Assembly: GCA_934486915.1 (NCBI GenBank)
Contig: CAKSRC010000057.1
Location: 1 to 5,500, forward strand
Source: an uncultured Eubacteriales bacterium
Lineage (GTDB): Bacteria; Bacillota; Clostridia; Oscillospirales; Acutalibacteraceae
Length of the DNA stretch: 5,500 bases
Direction: 5' to 3'
Shown: positions 1 through 4,899 of the stretch, in pieces
How the letters are laid out: each line of letters starts with the position of its first letter
How positions within the stretch are numbered: the stretch's first letter is position 1
The notes under the pieces: generated by a model
Databases searched by the model: none
What the model was told of the DNA's origin: nothing
Seen by the model: the letters and a program-made list of their open reading frames with translations, nothing else
Program-made: the position numbers and the translations under genes

Positions 1-193
1 TACATCCGGTACCATTCCGCTGATACACCAGATACATGACGCCTGTGTCTTTGTCCGCATAGATACCGTAATCCCGCTCACTTTCTACCAATACCATCGT
101 ATTATCCTGTCCTGCACTGACATTTGCTGTTTCACTGCATCCGGCGATCAAGAGTGTTGCTGTTAAAATTGCTGCTAAAATTTTCTTTTTCAT
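1..193 (-). CDS. Small secreted lipoprotein, DUF6440-like (partial, C-terminus cut by window edge)
   Basis: Starts with ATG at 193 and stays open to base 1, giving 64 residues. The N-terminus MKKKILAAILTATLLIAGCS is a classic lipoprotein signal: a KKK n-region, a hydrophobic core at residues 5-17 and a lipobox L-I-A-G with the lipidated Cys at residue 19. Lipid anchoring on the outer face of the host membrane is therefore predicted. After a short polar linker comes an E-S-E-R-D-Y-G-I-Y stretch and then D-K-D-T-G-V-M-Y-L-V. The second stretch resembles the strand pair of small DUF6440-type proteins common in Firmicute phages and genomes; this assignment is from memory and moderate at best. The Shine-Dalgarno AAAAGGAG lies 5 bases before the start. 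It follows the preceding gene by 18 bases, so is probably the next cistron of the same transcript. A lipoprotein in a phage cassette would suit lysogenic conversion or superinfection exclusion, but that is inference. Confidence 0.75.
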   Translation of the reverse strand, partial: MKKKILAAILTATLLIAGCSETANVSAGQDNTMVLVESERDYGIYADKDTGVMYLVYQRNGTGC

Positions 194-211
194 AACTGCT
201 CCTTTTCCCTG

Positions 212-475
212 TTAAAGTTCTTCTTCCTCAGTGCCCGTATTTTCCTCATATTCCTCTTTGTTGATGGTCCTGATACATTCCTCACTCACACCTAAACTTT
301 TCGCCATGTTTGCAATGGCTTTTTCCACATAGTCGTATGCACTTTCTTCAAAAATCCTTGGTTTTTCTTCTGCGACCGTGAAATCCATGTTCTGCTCCGC
401 ATATCCAATGGAACCCGCTCCGCCAAATATCTCCGAATCCTTAATTTCAAAATATATCGAAACTCTAATTTTCAT
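212..475 (-). CDS. Acidic hypothetical protein, 87 aa
   Basis: I do not recognise this family. The N-terminus MKIRVSIYFEI alternates hydrophobic residues like a beta strand. The middle (about residues 44-71) looks helical and reads SAYDYVEKAIANMAKSLGVS. The tail is strongly acidic and ends in T-E-E-E-E-L. There are no membrane segments, and a single Cys near residue 67 argues against metal binding. The start is secure: AAGGAGG lies 6 bases upstream of the ATG and overlaps the stop of the preceding gene, which ends 11 bases away. The product is probably a small cytoplasmic phage accessory protein. Its function is unknown. Confidence 0.75.
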   Translation of the reverse strand: MKIRVSIYFEIKDSEIFGGAGSIGYAEQNMDFTVAEEKPRIFEESAYDYVEKAIANMAKSLGVSEECIRTINKEEYEENTGTEEEEL

Positions 476-486
476 GATTTTCCTCC

Positions 487-705
487 TTAATCAATCGCTT
501 TCATCTGCTTTTCATCGTACGGCTTACCACAGAATGGACACCGCGGCAGTAACACCGGCATCTTCCGTTCTCTCTTCTTGCCTTTTTCCTTTACCACAAA
601 TTCCAGATACGCTTTCCCAGACAAAAGATCTGTCGGTGCTTCCACGCTTTCGTATCTTCCTGCTTTTTGAATTTTCTCAATTGTTTCATTCATGCAATTA
701 CACAT
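487..705 (-). CDS. Zinc-ribbon-like small protein, 72 aa
   Basis: Begins M-C-N-C-M and carries C-P-F-C-G-K-P-Y at about residues 56-63. Together these give two C-x-C / C-x2-C half-sites that could bind one zinc ion; the spacing suggests the chain folds back between them. A Lys/Arg-rich patch (KEKGKKRERK, about residues 39-48) sits between the halves, so nucleic-acid contact is possible. This MCNC...CPFCGK arrangement is familiar from small Firmicute phage proteins of unknown role. The first ATG (705) is preferred over the one at 693 because AGAGG lies about 8 bases upstream of it and because it keeps the first Cys pair. The gap to the preceding gene is 28 bases. Zinc binding is inferred from the cysteines. 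Confidence 0.75.
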   Translation of the reverse strand: MCNCMNETIEKIQKAGRYESVEAPTDLLSGKAYLEFVVKEKGKKRERKMPVLLPRCPFCGKPYDEKQMKAID

Positions 706-733
706 TGTTATTCCTCTCTTTCTCGGTTAAAGG

Positions 734-994
734 TCAGTTTAAATGCTCTTCCAACCGTTTTGCAGCTTCAGTCATTAAACCTTCAAAGTTTGTAACCGGC
801 ATACCCATCACCATTCCTCCAATATGATAGCCATATGCACATTCACTCACCCGTTTCAATGCGTCGATAATTTCTTCCGTATCTGCATCCTCATAATTCC
901 GAATATGTGATTTTTCATGTTCCTCGCATTCATCGTAATTCTGGTACTCTTCACCACAATACTTACATTCGTACATAACTTTTTTGCTAGGCAT
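734..994 (-). CDS. C2H2 zinc-finger protein, 86 aa
   Basis: Residues 10-30 show C10-x2-C13-x12-H26-x3-H30, exactly the classical C2H2 finger spacing, with Y-x-C-K-Y-C-G-E-E-Y around the first pair and a Lys-rich start (MPSKK). Single-finger proteins of this type occur in phages and in Ros-like bacterial regulators, usually contacting DNA, or they may only be structural. The rest (about 31-86) is predicted helical and acidic, with E-I-I-D-A-L-K-R-V, a Gly/Met-rich turn (GGMVMGMP) and a C-terminal helix ending EAAKRLEEHLN. The Shine-Dalgarno GAGAGG lies 7-8 bases before the ATG. It is separated from the methyltransferase gene by 54 bases and is the next cistron. A regulatory or DNA-binding role is inferred only from the finger. 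Confidence 0.8.
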   Translation of the reverse strand: MPSKKVMYECKYCGEEYQNYDECEEHEKSHIRNYEDADTEEIIDALKRVSECAYGYHIGGMVMGMPVTNFEGLMTEAAKRLEEHLN

Positions 995-1048
995 CTTTTA
1001 TCCTCTCTTTCCGCCCCGCCGCATTACTGCTGGCGGAGCTATAACTTC

Positions 1049-2764
1049 TCATGCAAACCGGAGCTGTCCGGTCTGCTCTGACTCGATCATCATGTTTGGC
1101 ATCCGCTCCGCAACACACAACTCCGGAAGATTTGCCCTGACTAATGCTGCCGGTATCGGTGGACACACAGCATTACCGCAGCGGCGCACCTGTTCGCTCC
1201 GCGGATACGTCTTGCCGGTATAATCATGATCGATTATGTAATCCTCTGGAAAACCCTGGCATCCATACAACTCCCGTGGCTCCAGCATCCTCAATCCGAT
1301 GTCCACTATCTGATAATCTACGCCATTGATGGTTACCAGTCCGAATCTGTCCTGCGCCGTCACGGTGTCCAACGGTGCCTTTATATCCTGTCCCGTTCCC
1401 TGTCCATAATATTTGATTAAAAAAGCTCTCACCTCTCCGAAATGACCGTCTCCTGCTGTGATTGTCGGAATTGGCTCTTTTACATCCCTTCCATCACAAT
1501 GATTATTCATCTGAATAAGGTTTACTGCACACATAGCGTTTCTTTCAAGTGTCGTAATGGTGTGCAATGGCTCTTTAATGTCAGAGCCGTTTCCCTGATA
1601 ATTTCCGCCATAATACTTTTGGATGAATGATGTAACCAGTCCATATCTGTTCGATCCGTCCACCGTCATTATAGGGTCTTCAATCGTCTGTCCCCGAACT
1701 TCTCTCTGTGCTGTTTCTGAATGGTACTGAATAAGTGTCGGGCTAATAAGGCATTGTTGATTACCTGTGGTGATCGTATGTATCGGATCTTTGCAGTTTC
1801 CACCCGGATGATTCGTTGTATTTGTCCCCATATATGGTGCAAGAGTCGGCTCACACAGATAATGCTTTCCGCTCCCCACAATAGTCGGCAATGGCTTTTC
1901 GATGTCGTGAACTCTAGGTGCCTGCCCTTTCCTCTCCCCGTACCCAATAGGAACAATAAATGGTTCTGGATTGTCGAGGACGAACTTTTTTAATCCTCTT
2001 GCGATCCTTTCCATTGTCTTCGGCGCCAACGGACGTACCGCCCTGATTCCGTACTTTTTCTTGATCTCTTCCGATGTGTCAAAGATGGACGGACATGGAA
2101 GTGAAAAGTCAAGCTGCGTGTATGCTCCCACATACGGTTTCAGCAGCCCAGCCTTGACCTCGTCACTGTCTGCCGGTGCGTGTGTCGGCTCTGGCCAGAC
2201 TATCGGCTTACCATCACACCGCGCGATCATGAAGAATCGTTTACGCATGGTCGGCGCTCCATAATCAGCCGCAACCAACTCCCGGAACTCTACCTCATAG
2301 CCTAAATCTGTGAGCTGCTGAACAAACTTCCGAAATGTTTCGCCCTGTTTGCTCTTGATCGGATGGTGCCGCCGCCCAAGCGGTCCCCATGTCTTAAATT
2401 CTTCCACATTCTCCAGCATGATGACCCTCGGTCGCACCAGCCCCGCCCAGCGGCAGGCTACCCACGCAAGGCCTCTGATGTTCTTATCCTTGGGCTTGCC
2501 GCCCTTTGCCTTACTGAAATGCTTGCAGTCCGGCGAGAACCAGGCAAGTGCTACAGGATGTCCTTTGCAGGCTTTTACCGGATCCACCGCCCAGACGTTT
2601 TCGCAGTAATGCTTCGTGTTCGGATGGTTCGCCTTGTGCATCTTAATAGCTTCTGGATCGTGATTGATCGCAATATCAACGCTGTATCCAGTTGCTAACT
2701 CTATACCGGTGGAAGCACCACCGCCACCGGCGAAGTTGTCAACGATCAGTTCTCCGTTAATCAT
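1049..2764 (-). CDS. DNA (cytosine-5-)-methyltransferase with repeat-built target-recognition region
   Basis: Transfers methyl from S-adenosylmethionine to C5 of cytosine in DNA. From ATG 2764 (571 residues) the motifs are: motif I D-N-F-A-G-G-G at 9-15 (SAM binding); motif IV F-S-P-D-C-K-H-F-S with catalytic Cys80; motif VI E-N-V at 118-120; motif VIII V-A-A-D-Y-G-A-P-T-M-R-K-R-F at about 164-177; C-terminal P-R-E-L-Y-G-C-Q-G-F-P at 496-506; and motif X G-N-A-V-C-P-P-I-P at 530-538. The gene thus has all catalytic motifs in order and looks intact. Motif IV has SPDC in place of the usual PPC. Residues about 269-478 contain six imperfect repeats with a P-[LI]-x-T-[IV]-T core, making it longer than small enzymes such as M.HhaI (327 aa). 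The ATG is preferred over the TTG at 2770 because GGGGTGG lies 6 bases before it; it overlaps the upstream gene by 8 bases. No restriction endonuclease gene is adjacent, so an orphan phage methylase protecting against host restriction is likely. The target sequence is not readable. Confidence 0.96.
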   Translation of the reverse strand: MINGELIVDNFAGGGGASTGIELATGYSVDIAINHDPEAIKMHKANHPNTKHYCENVWAVDPVKACKGHPVALAWFSPDCKHFSKAKGGKPKDKNIRGLAWVACRWAGLVRPRVIMLENVEEFKTWGPLGRRHHPIKSKQGETFRKFVQQLTDLGYEVEFRELVAADYGAPTMRKRFFMIARCDGKPIVWPEPTHAPADSDEVKAGLLKPYVGAYTQLDFSLPCPSIFDTSEEIKKKYGIRAVRPLAPKTMERIARGLKKFVLDNPEPFIVPIGYGERKGQAPRVHDIEKPLPTIVGSGKHYLCEPTLAPYMGTNTTNHPGGNCKDPIHTITTGNQQCLISPTLIQYHSETAQREVRGQTIEDPIMTVDGSNRYGLVTSFIQKYYGGNYQGNGSDIKEPLHTITTLERNAMCAVNLIQMNNHCDGRDVKEPIPTITAGDGHFGEVRAFLIKYYGQGTGQDIKAPLDTVTAQDRFGLVTINGVDYQIVDIGLRMLEPRELYGCQGFPEDYIIDHDYTGKTYPRSEQVRRCGNAVCPPIPAALVRANLPELCVAERMPNMMIESEQTGQLRFA

Positions 2765-3047
2765 TTGCAACCACCCCGCTTTCGCTTCTCAAGTAATCCA
2801 TATACCCCACAGACTGGGTAAGCACATACACCGACACAGCGTTCGTGATCCTATCTACCAGTTCAGCAGAATCCTTGTGCCTTTCATACGCATCTTTTAC
2901 CACTTCGCCGATCTGCGTGTACTGTGCTTTCCCCTGGCTGTTGATCCATGCAGTCAGATCTTTTACCGCTCCACATTTTATCTGGGATTTTAAATAGTCC
3001 GTCATTTCAATCTGACCATCACACTCATAATTGCCTAAATCTTTCAT
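2757..3047 (-). CDS. Hypothetical phage protein, 96 aa
   Basis: No family recognised with certainty. The N-terminus contains N-Y-E-C-D-G-Q-I-E-M-T-D-Y. A similar Y-x-C-D-G-Q-hydrophobic motif recurs in small Firmicute phage proteins as a short leader peptide segment, but I know no function for it. The remainder (about residues 17-96) is mostly helical, with Q-I-G-E-V-V-K-D-A-Y-E-R-H and L-V-D-R-I-T-N-A-V-S-V-Y-V-L-T. It has no membrane segment and two Cys. A GAGAGG sequence lies only 2-3 bases before the ATG at 3047, which is short, so initiation may be weak or the start may be the internal Met at 3005. The stop overlaps the methyltransferase start by 8 bases, implying translational coupling with that enzyme. 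Confidence 0.7.
   Translation of the reverse strand: MKDLGNYECDGQIEMTDYLKSQIKCGAVKDLTAWINSQGKAQYTQIGEVVKDAYERHKDSAELVDRITNAVSVYVLTQSVGYMDYLRSESGVVAND
2771..2777 (-). promoter_or_regulatory. Ribosome binding site of the methyltransferase gene
   Basis: GGGGTGG on the minus strand lies 6 bases before ATG 2764 and directly abuts the alternative TTG at 2770, favouring the ATG. It lies inside the end of the upstream coding sequence, as expected for coupled genes. Confidence 0.5.
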
Positions 3048-3055
3048 TTCCTCTC

Positions 3056-3101
3056 AAAGGAACCCGGCGCGCCTTTTATCCGGATAGGTTCCGGCTCCTT
3101 T
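3056..3101 (-). other. Cluster of nested palindromes in the intercistronic gap
   Basis: Between the PAPS-reductase-like gene and the 96-aa gene lie GGAACC (3059-3064) and its complement GGTTCC (3087-3092), enclosing two perfect palindromes: GGCGCGCC (3066-3073) and TATCCGGATA (3077-3086). An outer pair AAAGGA/TCCTTT (3056-3061 and 3096-3101) could extend the stem. It ends just before the GAGAGG ribosome-binding site of the next gene, so folding could affect translation or RNA processing. Only a short T run follows, so a true intrinsic terminator is unlikely. Its function is inference. Confidence 0.35.
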
Positions 3102-3108
3102 CTGTAAT

Positions 3109-3801
3109 TTACCTCTGTGCCAAATAACACATTATCCCGCAATCTGGGAATATTTCTGTGTTCATGTTACCTCTGTCCGGGTCAAGTTCATCCAGATATA
3201 CCGGATTCCCTTTTCCGTCCTTAAGGATTGAATAACCGACTTCTCTTTCCAGCTTTGCCCGACTTTCAAATACCTCTGGAAAATCTTTTCTGATTCGGTT
3301 CCAATATCCCATACCGCCCTTGACGCATCCGATACAGTTGTTGTTCGGATAGCCAAGATCGTACATCAAAGGTCGGTCAAAATCAAAAGTCCTTTCAAAC
3401 AATCCATGTACCTCTTCTTTCGAGAGATTTCTTTCAATGAGCGGAAATTCATGCATAGCTTTCGGATTTGCTTCTATCGTCCTCTCTGCCCGGTTCTTTT
3501 CCTTTAGGTCAAATCCCCAAACATAGGTCAATTCACAATCCTTATGCTGCTCTTCCCACTCTTTTCTTACTCGTTTCTTTAGCCAGTTTGTGCAGGGTGC
3601 GAAACCATTTGCCGGACTTCTGAATCCTCCGAACGTCCTCACGCAATCCTCTACACATCCGTACTCTTTTGATTTCAGTATCTTGATTTCCTTTCCGATT
3701 GCTTTTTCACAATCCTTAATAAATCTGATACTATCCTCATGTTGGTCTTGAATGTCTATGTAAATCCATTCGTCAACATTCCCCGCAAGATACCCAGCCA
3801 T
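3109..3801 (-). CDS. PAPS-reductase-family (PP-loop) protein, apparently 5'-defective
   Basis: Members of this family use a PP-loop to bind adenylated substrates; phage copies are common but their substrate is unknown (sulfur transfer or DNA/tRNA modification are candidates). From ATG 3801 the frame gives 230 residues. Visible features are D-I-Q-D-Q-H-E-D-S (16-24, the strand-helix region with acidic and His residues after the first beta strand), A-P-C-T-N-W-L-K-K-R-V (69-78), a K-N-R-A-E-R-T segment at about 102-108, and four C-terminal cysteines in C-I-G-C-V-K-G-G (156-163) and C-G-I-M-C (221-225) that may bind zinc or an iron-sulfur cluster. The ATP-binding loop is missing from this product. 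It is encoded in frame just upstream (see next entry), so 3801 is unlikely to be the natural start, and no ribosome-binding site suits it. Either a non-standard start is used or the gene was broken by the structured element upstream. The downstream 61-base gap leads to the hypothetical gene at 3047. Confidence 0.85.
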   Translation of the reverse strand: MAGYLAGNVDEWIYIDIQDQHEDSIRFIKDCEKAIGKEIKILKSKEYGCVEDCVRTFGGFRSPANGFAPCTNWLKKRVRKEWEEQHKDCELTYVWGFDLKEKNRAERTIEANPKAMHEFPLIERNLSKEEVHGLFERTFDFDRPLMYDLGYPNNNCIGCVKGGMGYWNRIRKDFPEVFESRAKLEREVGYSILKDGKGNPVYLDELDPDRGNMNTEIFPDCGIMCYLAQR

Positions 3802-3858
3802 AAAACTTGATATTCCTGCACTGATCCAACATACCTTTAGTTTCTTTTCTGTTATAAC
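3802..3858 (-). pseudogene. In-frame N-terminal coding remnant with the PP-loop, lacking a start codon
   Basis: Reading the frame of the PAPS-reductase-like gene upstream of its ATG gives I-T-E-K-K-L-K-V-C-W-I-S-A-G-I-S-S-F and then M-A-G-Y-L. S-A-G-I-S-S is the pyrophosphate-binding loop (S-x-G-x-[SD]-S) expected at the N-terminus of this family, preceded by a normal beta strand (VCWI). No ATG, GTG or TTG occurs in frame between it and the TAG at 3867-3865. The codon where a start would be expected is ATA (3855-3853). The only ATG nearby (3833) is out of frame. Protein similarity therefore extends about 18 residues beyond the first possible conventional start. Confidence 0.6.
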
Positions 3859-3859
3859 A

Positions 3860-3885
3860 CCACGCTACAAATCCATGTATCGTGG
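3860..3885 (-). repeat. Terminal hairpin of the structured element
   Basis: On the minus strand CCACGATACA pairs with TGTAGCGTGG, ten positions with a single A-G mismatch, closing a six-base loop (TGGATT). The in-frame TAG (3867-3865) ahead of the PP-loop coding sequence lies in its 3' arm. There is no T run, so it is not an intrinsic terminator. Confidence 0.65.
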
Positions 3886-3924
3886 ATAAGGAATATAGGC
3901 TTCCCATGCTGACGGTCTGAAACT

Positions 3925-3950
3925 CACATAAGTCAAATATGCTATATGTG
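3925..3950 (-). repeat. Central hairpin of the structured element
   Basis: CACATA (minus strand, 3950-3945) pairs with TATGTG (3930-3925). After a one-base bulge, AG/CT can extend the stem around a loop of about nine bases. Confidence 0.5.
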
Positions 3951-4034
3951 CGCTACTTCAAATTCCACCTTATCGAATCATCAACGCTACTATTATTCCC
4001 TTTATGCAAAATCTTTGACACCTTTAAGTTGCAA

Positions 4035-4050
4035 CCTCGGTTTACCGAGG
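4035..4050 (-). repeat. Left-end hairpin of the structured element
   Basis: CCTCGG-TAAA-CCGAGG is a perfect 6-bp stem with a tetraloop, starting 5 bases after the stop of the upstream gene. On the minus strand it is followed by TTGCAAC rather than a T run, so it does not look like a rho-independent terminator. It fits the left-end palindrome of an IS200/IS605-type element, or simply caps the upstream mRNA. Confidence 0.6.
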
Positions 4051-4055
4051 ATTCG

Positions 4056-4310
4056 TTATTCCTTTCTCTCTAAAATTTCATCTAAGCATCCGTTCCACCC
4101 TGCATCGAACCTTCCATTGTCACAATGATCTGGATGATCTGATCTCTCCGGCAGTTCCTGGAGTGGGCACCAATCCGGCTTTTCTCCGTCTGGTACAAGT
4201 TTCCCTGTCGCACAGCACAGATATTCGTCATCATTCTCTGTCTCATAGCACAATGTGCATTTCTGGCACACCTGTTCCGGCATATCCATAATCAATACTG
4301 CTTTAGGCAT
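4056..4310 (-). CDS. Cys-rich putative zinc-binding phage protein, 84 aa
   Basis: Starting at ATG 4310 the protein reads M-P-K-A-V-L-I-M-D-M-P, then C15-x2-C18-x2-C21, C32-C33, and P-D-W-C48-P-L: six cysteines in a 34-residue span able to hold one zinc ion or more. This MPxxC...C...PDWCPL arrangement is familiar from small Clostridia phage and prophage proteins whose function is not known. A separate C-terminal segment, D-A-G-W-N-G-C-L-D-E-I-L, resembles a short helix motif (GWNxCLDxI) seen in several unrelated phage proteins. GGAGG at 4318-4322 is 7 bases from the ATG at 4310 but only 1 base from the ATG at 4316, so the shorter form is chosen. The stop is followed within 5 bases by the hairpin of the structured element. 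There are no membrane segments. Confidence 0.8.
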   Translation of the reverse strand: MPKAVLIMDMPEQVCQKCTLCYETENDDEYLCCATGKLVPDGEKPDWCPLQELPERSDHPDHCDNGRFDAGWNGCLDEILERKE

Positions 4311-4317
4311 CTTCATT

Positions 4318-4322
4318 CCTCC
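4318..4322 (-). promoter_or_regulatory. Ribosome binding site that decides the start at 4310
   Basis: GGAGG on the minus strand with a 7-base spacer to ATG 4310. The first ATG in the frame (4316) lies one base from it, too close to be used. Confidence 0.7.
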
Positions 4323-4337
4323 AAAACTTCAGTTTAT

Positions 4338-4673
4338 TTAACCAACATAAATTACAATTGCTGAAACAAATTCGGTATTCTTGACTTTTTCATCAATCAC
4401 CTTTTCGTAATCCTCATCTGATAAACTTTTATACTCTTCTTCGTCAGCGAGGTCATCCGAAAGTTTATCACGATATTCATCCTCGTCCATCCAGTGATCA
4501 CCGTATAATGTGAGTGATTTGATTTCGCCGGAAGAGGCATACGCTTGTGTATATTGATGCTCTCCATCCCACGAATCCTCACCACAGAAAAAGATTACAG
4601 GTAAATCCGGATTTTCCAAAATAAGATTTCGCAATATAGTTGTGTCTTTTATACTACATTCATTTTTTAACAT
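4338..4673 (-). CDS. Acidic hypothetical phage protein, 111 aa
   Basis: Family name not known to me, though proteins of this layout are frequent in Firmicute phages. The N-terminal third, ILRNLILENPDLPVIFFCGE, looks like a helix followed by a buried beta strand (D-L-P-V-I-F-F). A central aromatic region has D-S-W-D-G-E-H-Q-Y-T and G-D-H-W-M-D-E-D-E-Y. A very acidic helical stretch (L-S-D-D-L-A-D-E-E-E-Y) follows, and the chain ends on another strand, F-V-S-A-I-V-I-Y-V-G. The strong negative charge would suit a protein-binding or DNA-mimic role, but that is speculation. AGGAGG lies 7 bases before the ATG and overlaps the TAG stop of the preceding gene, so the start is secure. Confidence 0.75.
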   Translation of the reverse strand: MLKNECSIKDTTILRNLILENPDLPVIFFCGEDSWDGEHQYTQAYASSGEIKSLTLYGDHWMDEDEYRDKLSDDLADEEEYKSLSDEDYEKVIDEKVKNTEFVSAIVIYVG

Positions 4674-4683
4674 GTTTATCCTC

Positions 4684-4899
4684 CTAATCTGCCATTACCG
4701 GCAAAGCAAAGGCCCACAGGCACCACGCCGATCCCGTCATCTTGATTCCGGCGATAACCGCAATGCTAACGGCAATCCACTTCACCGCTTTTTCAAAGCT
4801 CAATTTTCTGTTCTTGCGCTTTTCCCGGCATATATCGTAGCTCGGGCACTCCATGCAGCAATATGTTTTTCCAAGTTTGCATTCTTTTTCGCAACCCAT
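4684..4899 (-). CDS. Cys-rich small membrane protein, 71 aa
   Basis: The first 24 residues carry six cysteines: C3, C7, C14, C15, C18 and C24, arranged M-G-C-E-K-E-C, C-C-M-E-C and D-I-C. A basic stretch follows (R-E-K-R-K-N-R-K, about 25-32), and then two hydrophobic segments at about 40-52 and 56-69 separated by a short turn, suggesting a membrane hairpin. By the positive-inside rule the Cys-rich head should be cytoplasmic, where it could bind zinc. The TAATG junction shares one base with the preceding DUF551 gene, so translation is probably coupled, and GAGG lies 7 bases upstream. Small phage membrane proteins often act in exclusion or lysis timing, but nothing here identifies which. It lacks the usual holin charge pattern. 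Confidence 0.75.
   Translation of the reverse strand: MGCEKECKLGKTYCCMECPSYDICREKRKNRKLSFEKAVKWIAVSIAVIAGIKMTGSAWCLWAFALPVMAD

Larger units (their letters stand above)
3851..4054 (-). mobile_element. Candidate non-autonomous IS200/IS605-like element or structured RNA, about 204 bp
   Basis: This gene-free stretch is bounded on the minus strand by ATAAC at both ends (4059-4055 and 3855-3851). Near its left end is a perfect hairpin (4035-4050), near its right end a 10-bp-arm hairpin (3860-3885), with a third hairpin between (3925-3950) and a 7-base long-range complement, GATAAGG/CCTTATC (minus strand: 3974-3968 with 3891-3885). The right end reads ...GGGAAGCC, a short spacer, a hairpin, then TGTTATAAC. 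That recalls the right ends and omega-RNA 3' ends of IS200/IS605 TnpB elements, where a terminal hairpin is followed by about 9 bases and then the flanking DNA. No TnpA or TnpB is encoded here, so a palindrome-ended derivative moved in trans is one reading. A free-standing phage ncRNA or a riboregulator is the alternative. It separates the ribosome-binding region at the end of the upstream gene from the PP-loop coding sequence. The transposon assignment is inference from layout. Confidence 0.4.

Noticed and set aside
995..1048. Tiny ORF (M-R-R-G-G-K-R-G) and weak GC-rich hairpin upstream of the C2H2 gene
   Set aside because: Eight codons with no ribosome-binding site, and a stem of only about 5 bp; no support beyond chance.
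1669..1956. Minus-strand 95-codon open frame inside the methyltransferase gene
   Set aside because: It is a shadow of the intact methyltransferase in another frame; the composition is unlike a real protein and no ribosome-binding site is evident.
378..2993. Multiple plus-strand open frames of 60-149 codons
   Set aside because: All lie antisense to well-supported minus-strand genes, lack ribosome-binding sites and show low-complexity translations typical of antisense shadows.
3851..3858. attC or recombination core site (palindrome GTTATAAC)
   Set aside because: An 8-bp palindrome alone is not enough; no second core or integrase is present.
3884..3943. Short minus-strand ORF V-S-F-R-P-S-A-W-E-A-Y ending at TAG 3867
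   Set aside because: It has no ribosome-binding site, is very short, and lies across the hairpins of the structured block; it is better explained as RNA sequence.
4035..4050. Intrinsic terminator after the gene ending at 4056
   Set aside because: The hairpin is perfect but no T run follows it on the transcribed strand.
3851..4054. Group I intron or IStron interrupting the PP-loop gene
   Set aside because: The block is only about 204 bp and I see no recognisable P/Q/R/S core. Joining the flanks at ATAAC does not supply an in-frame ATG either.
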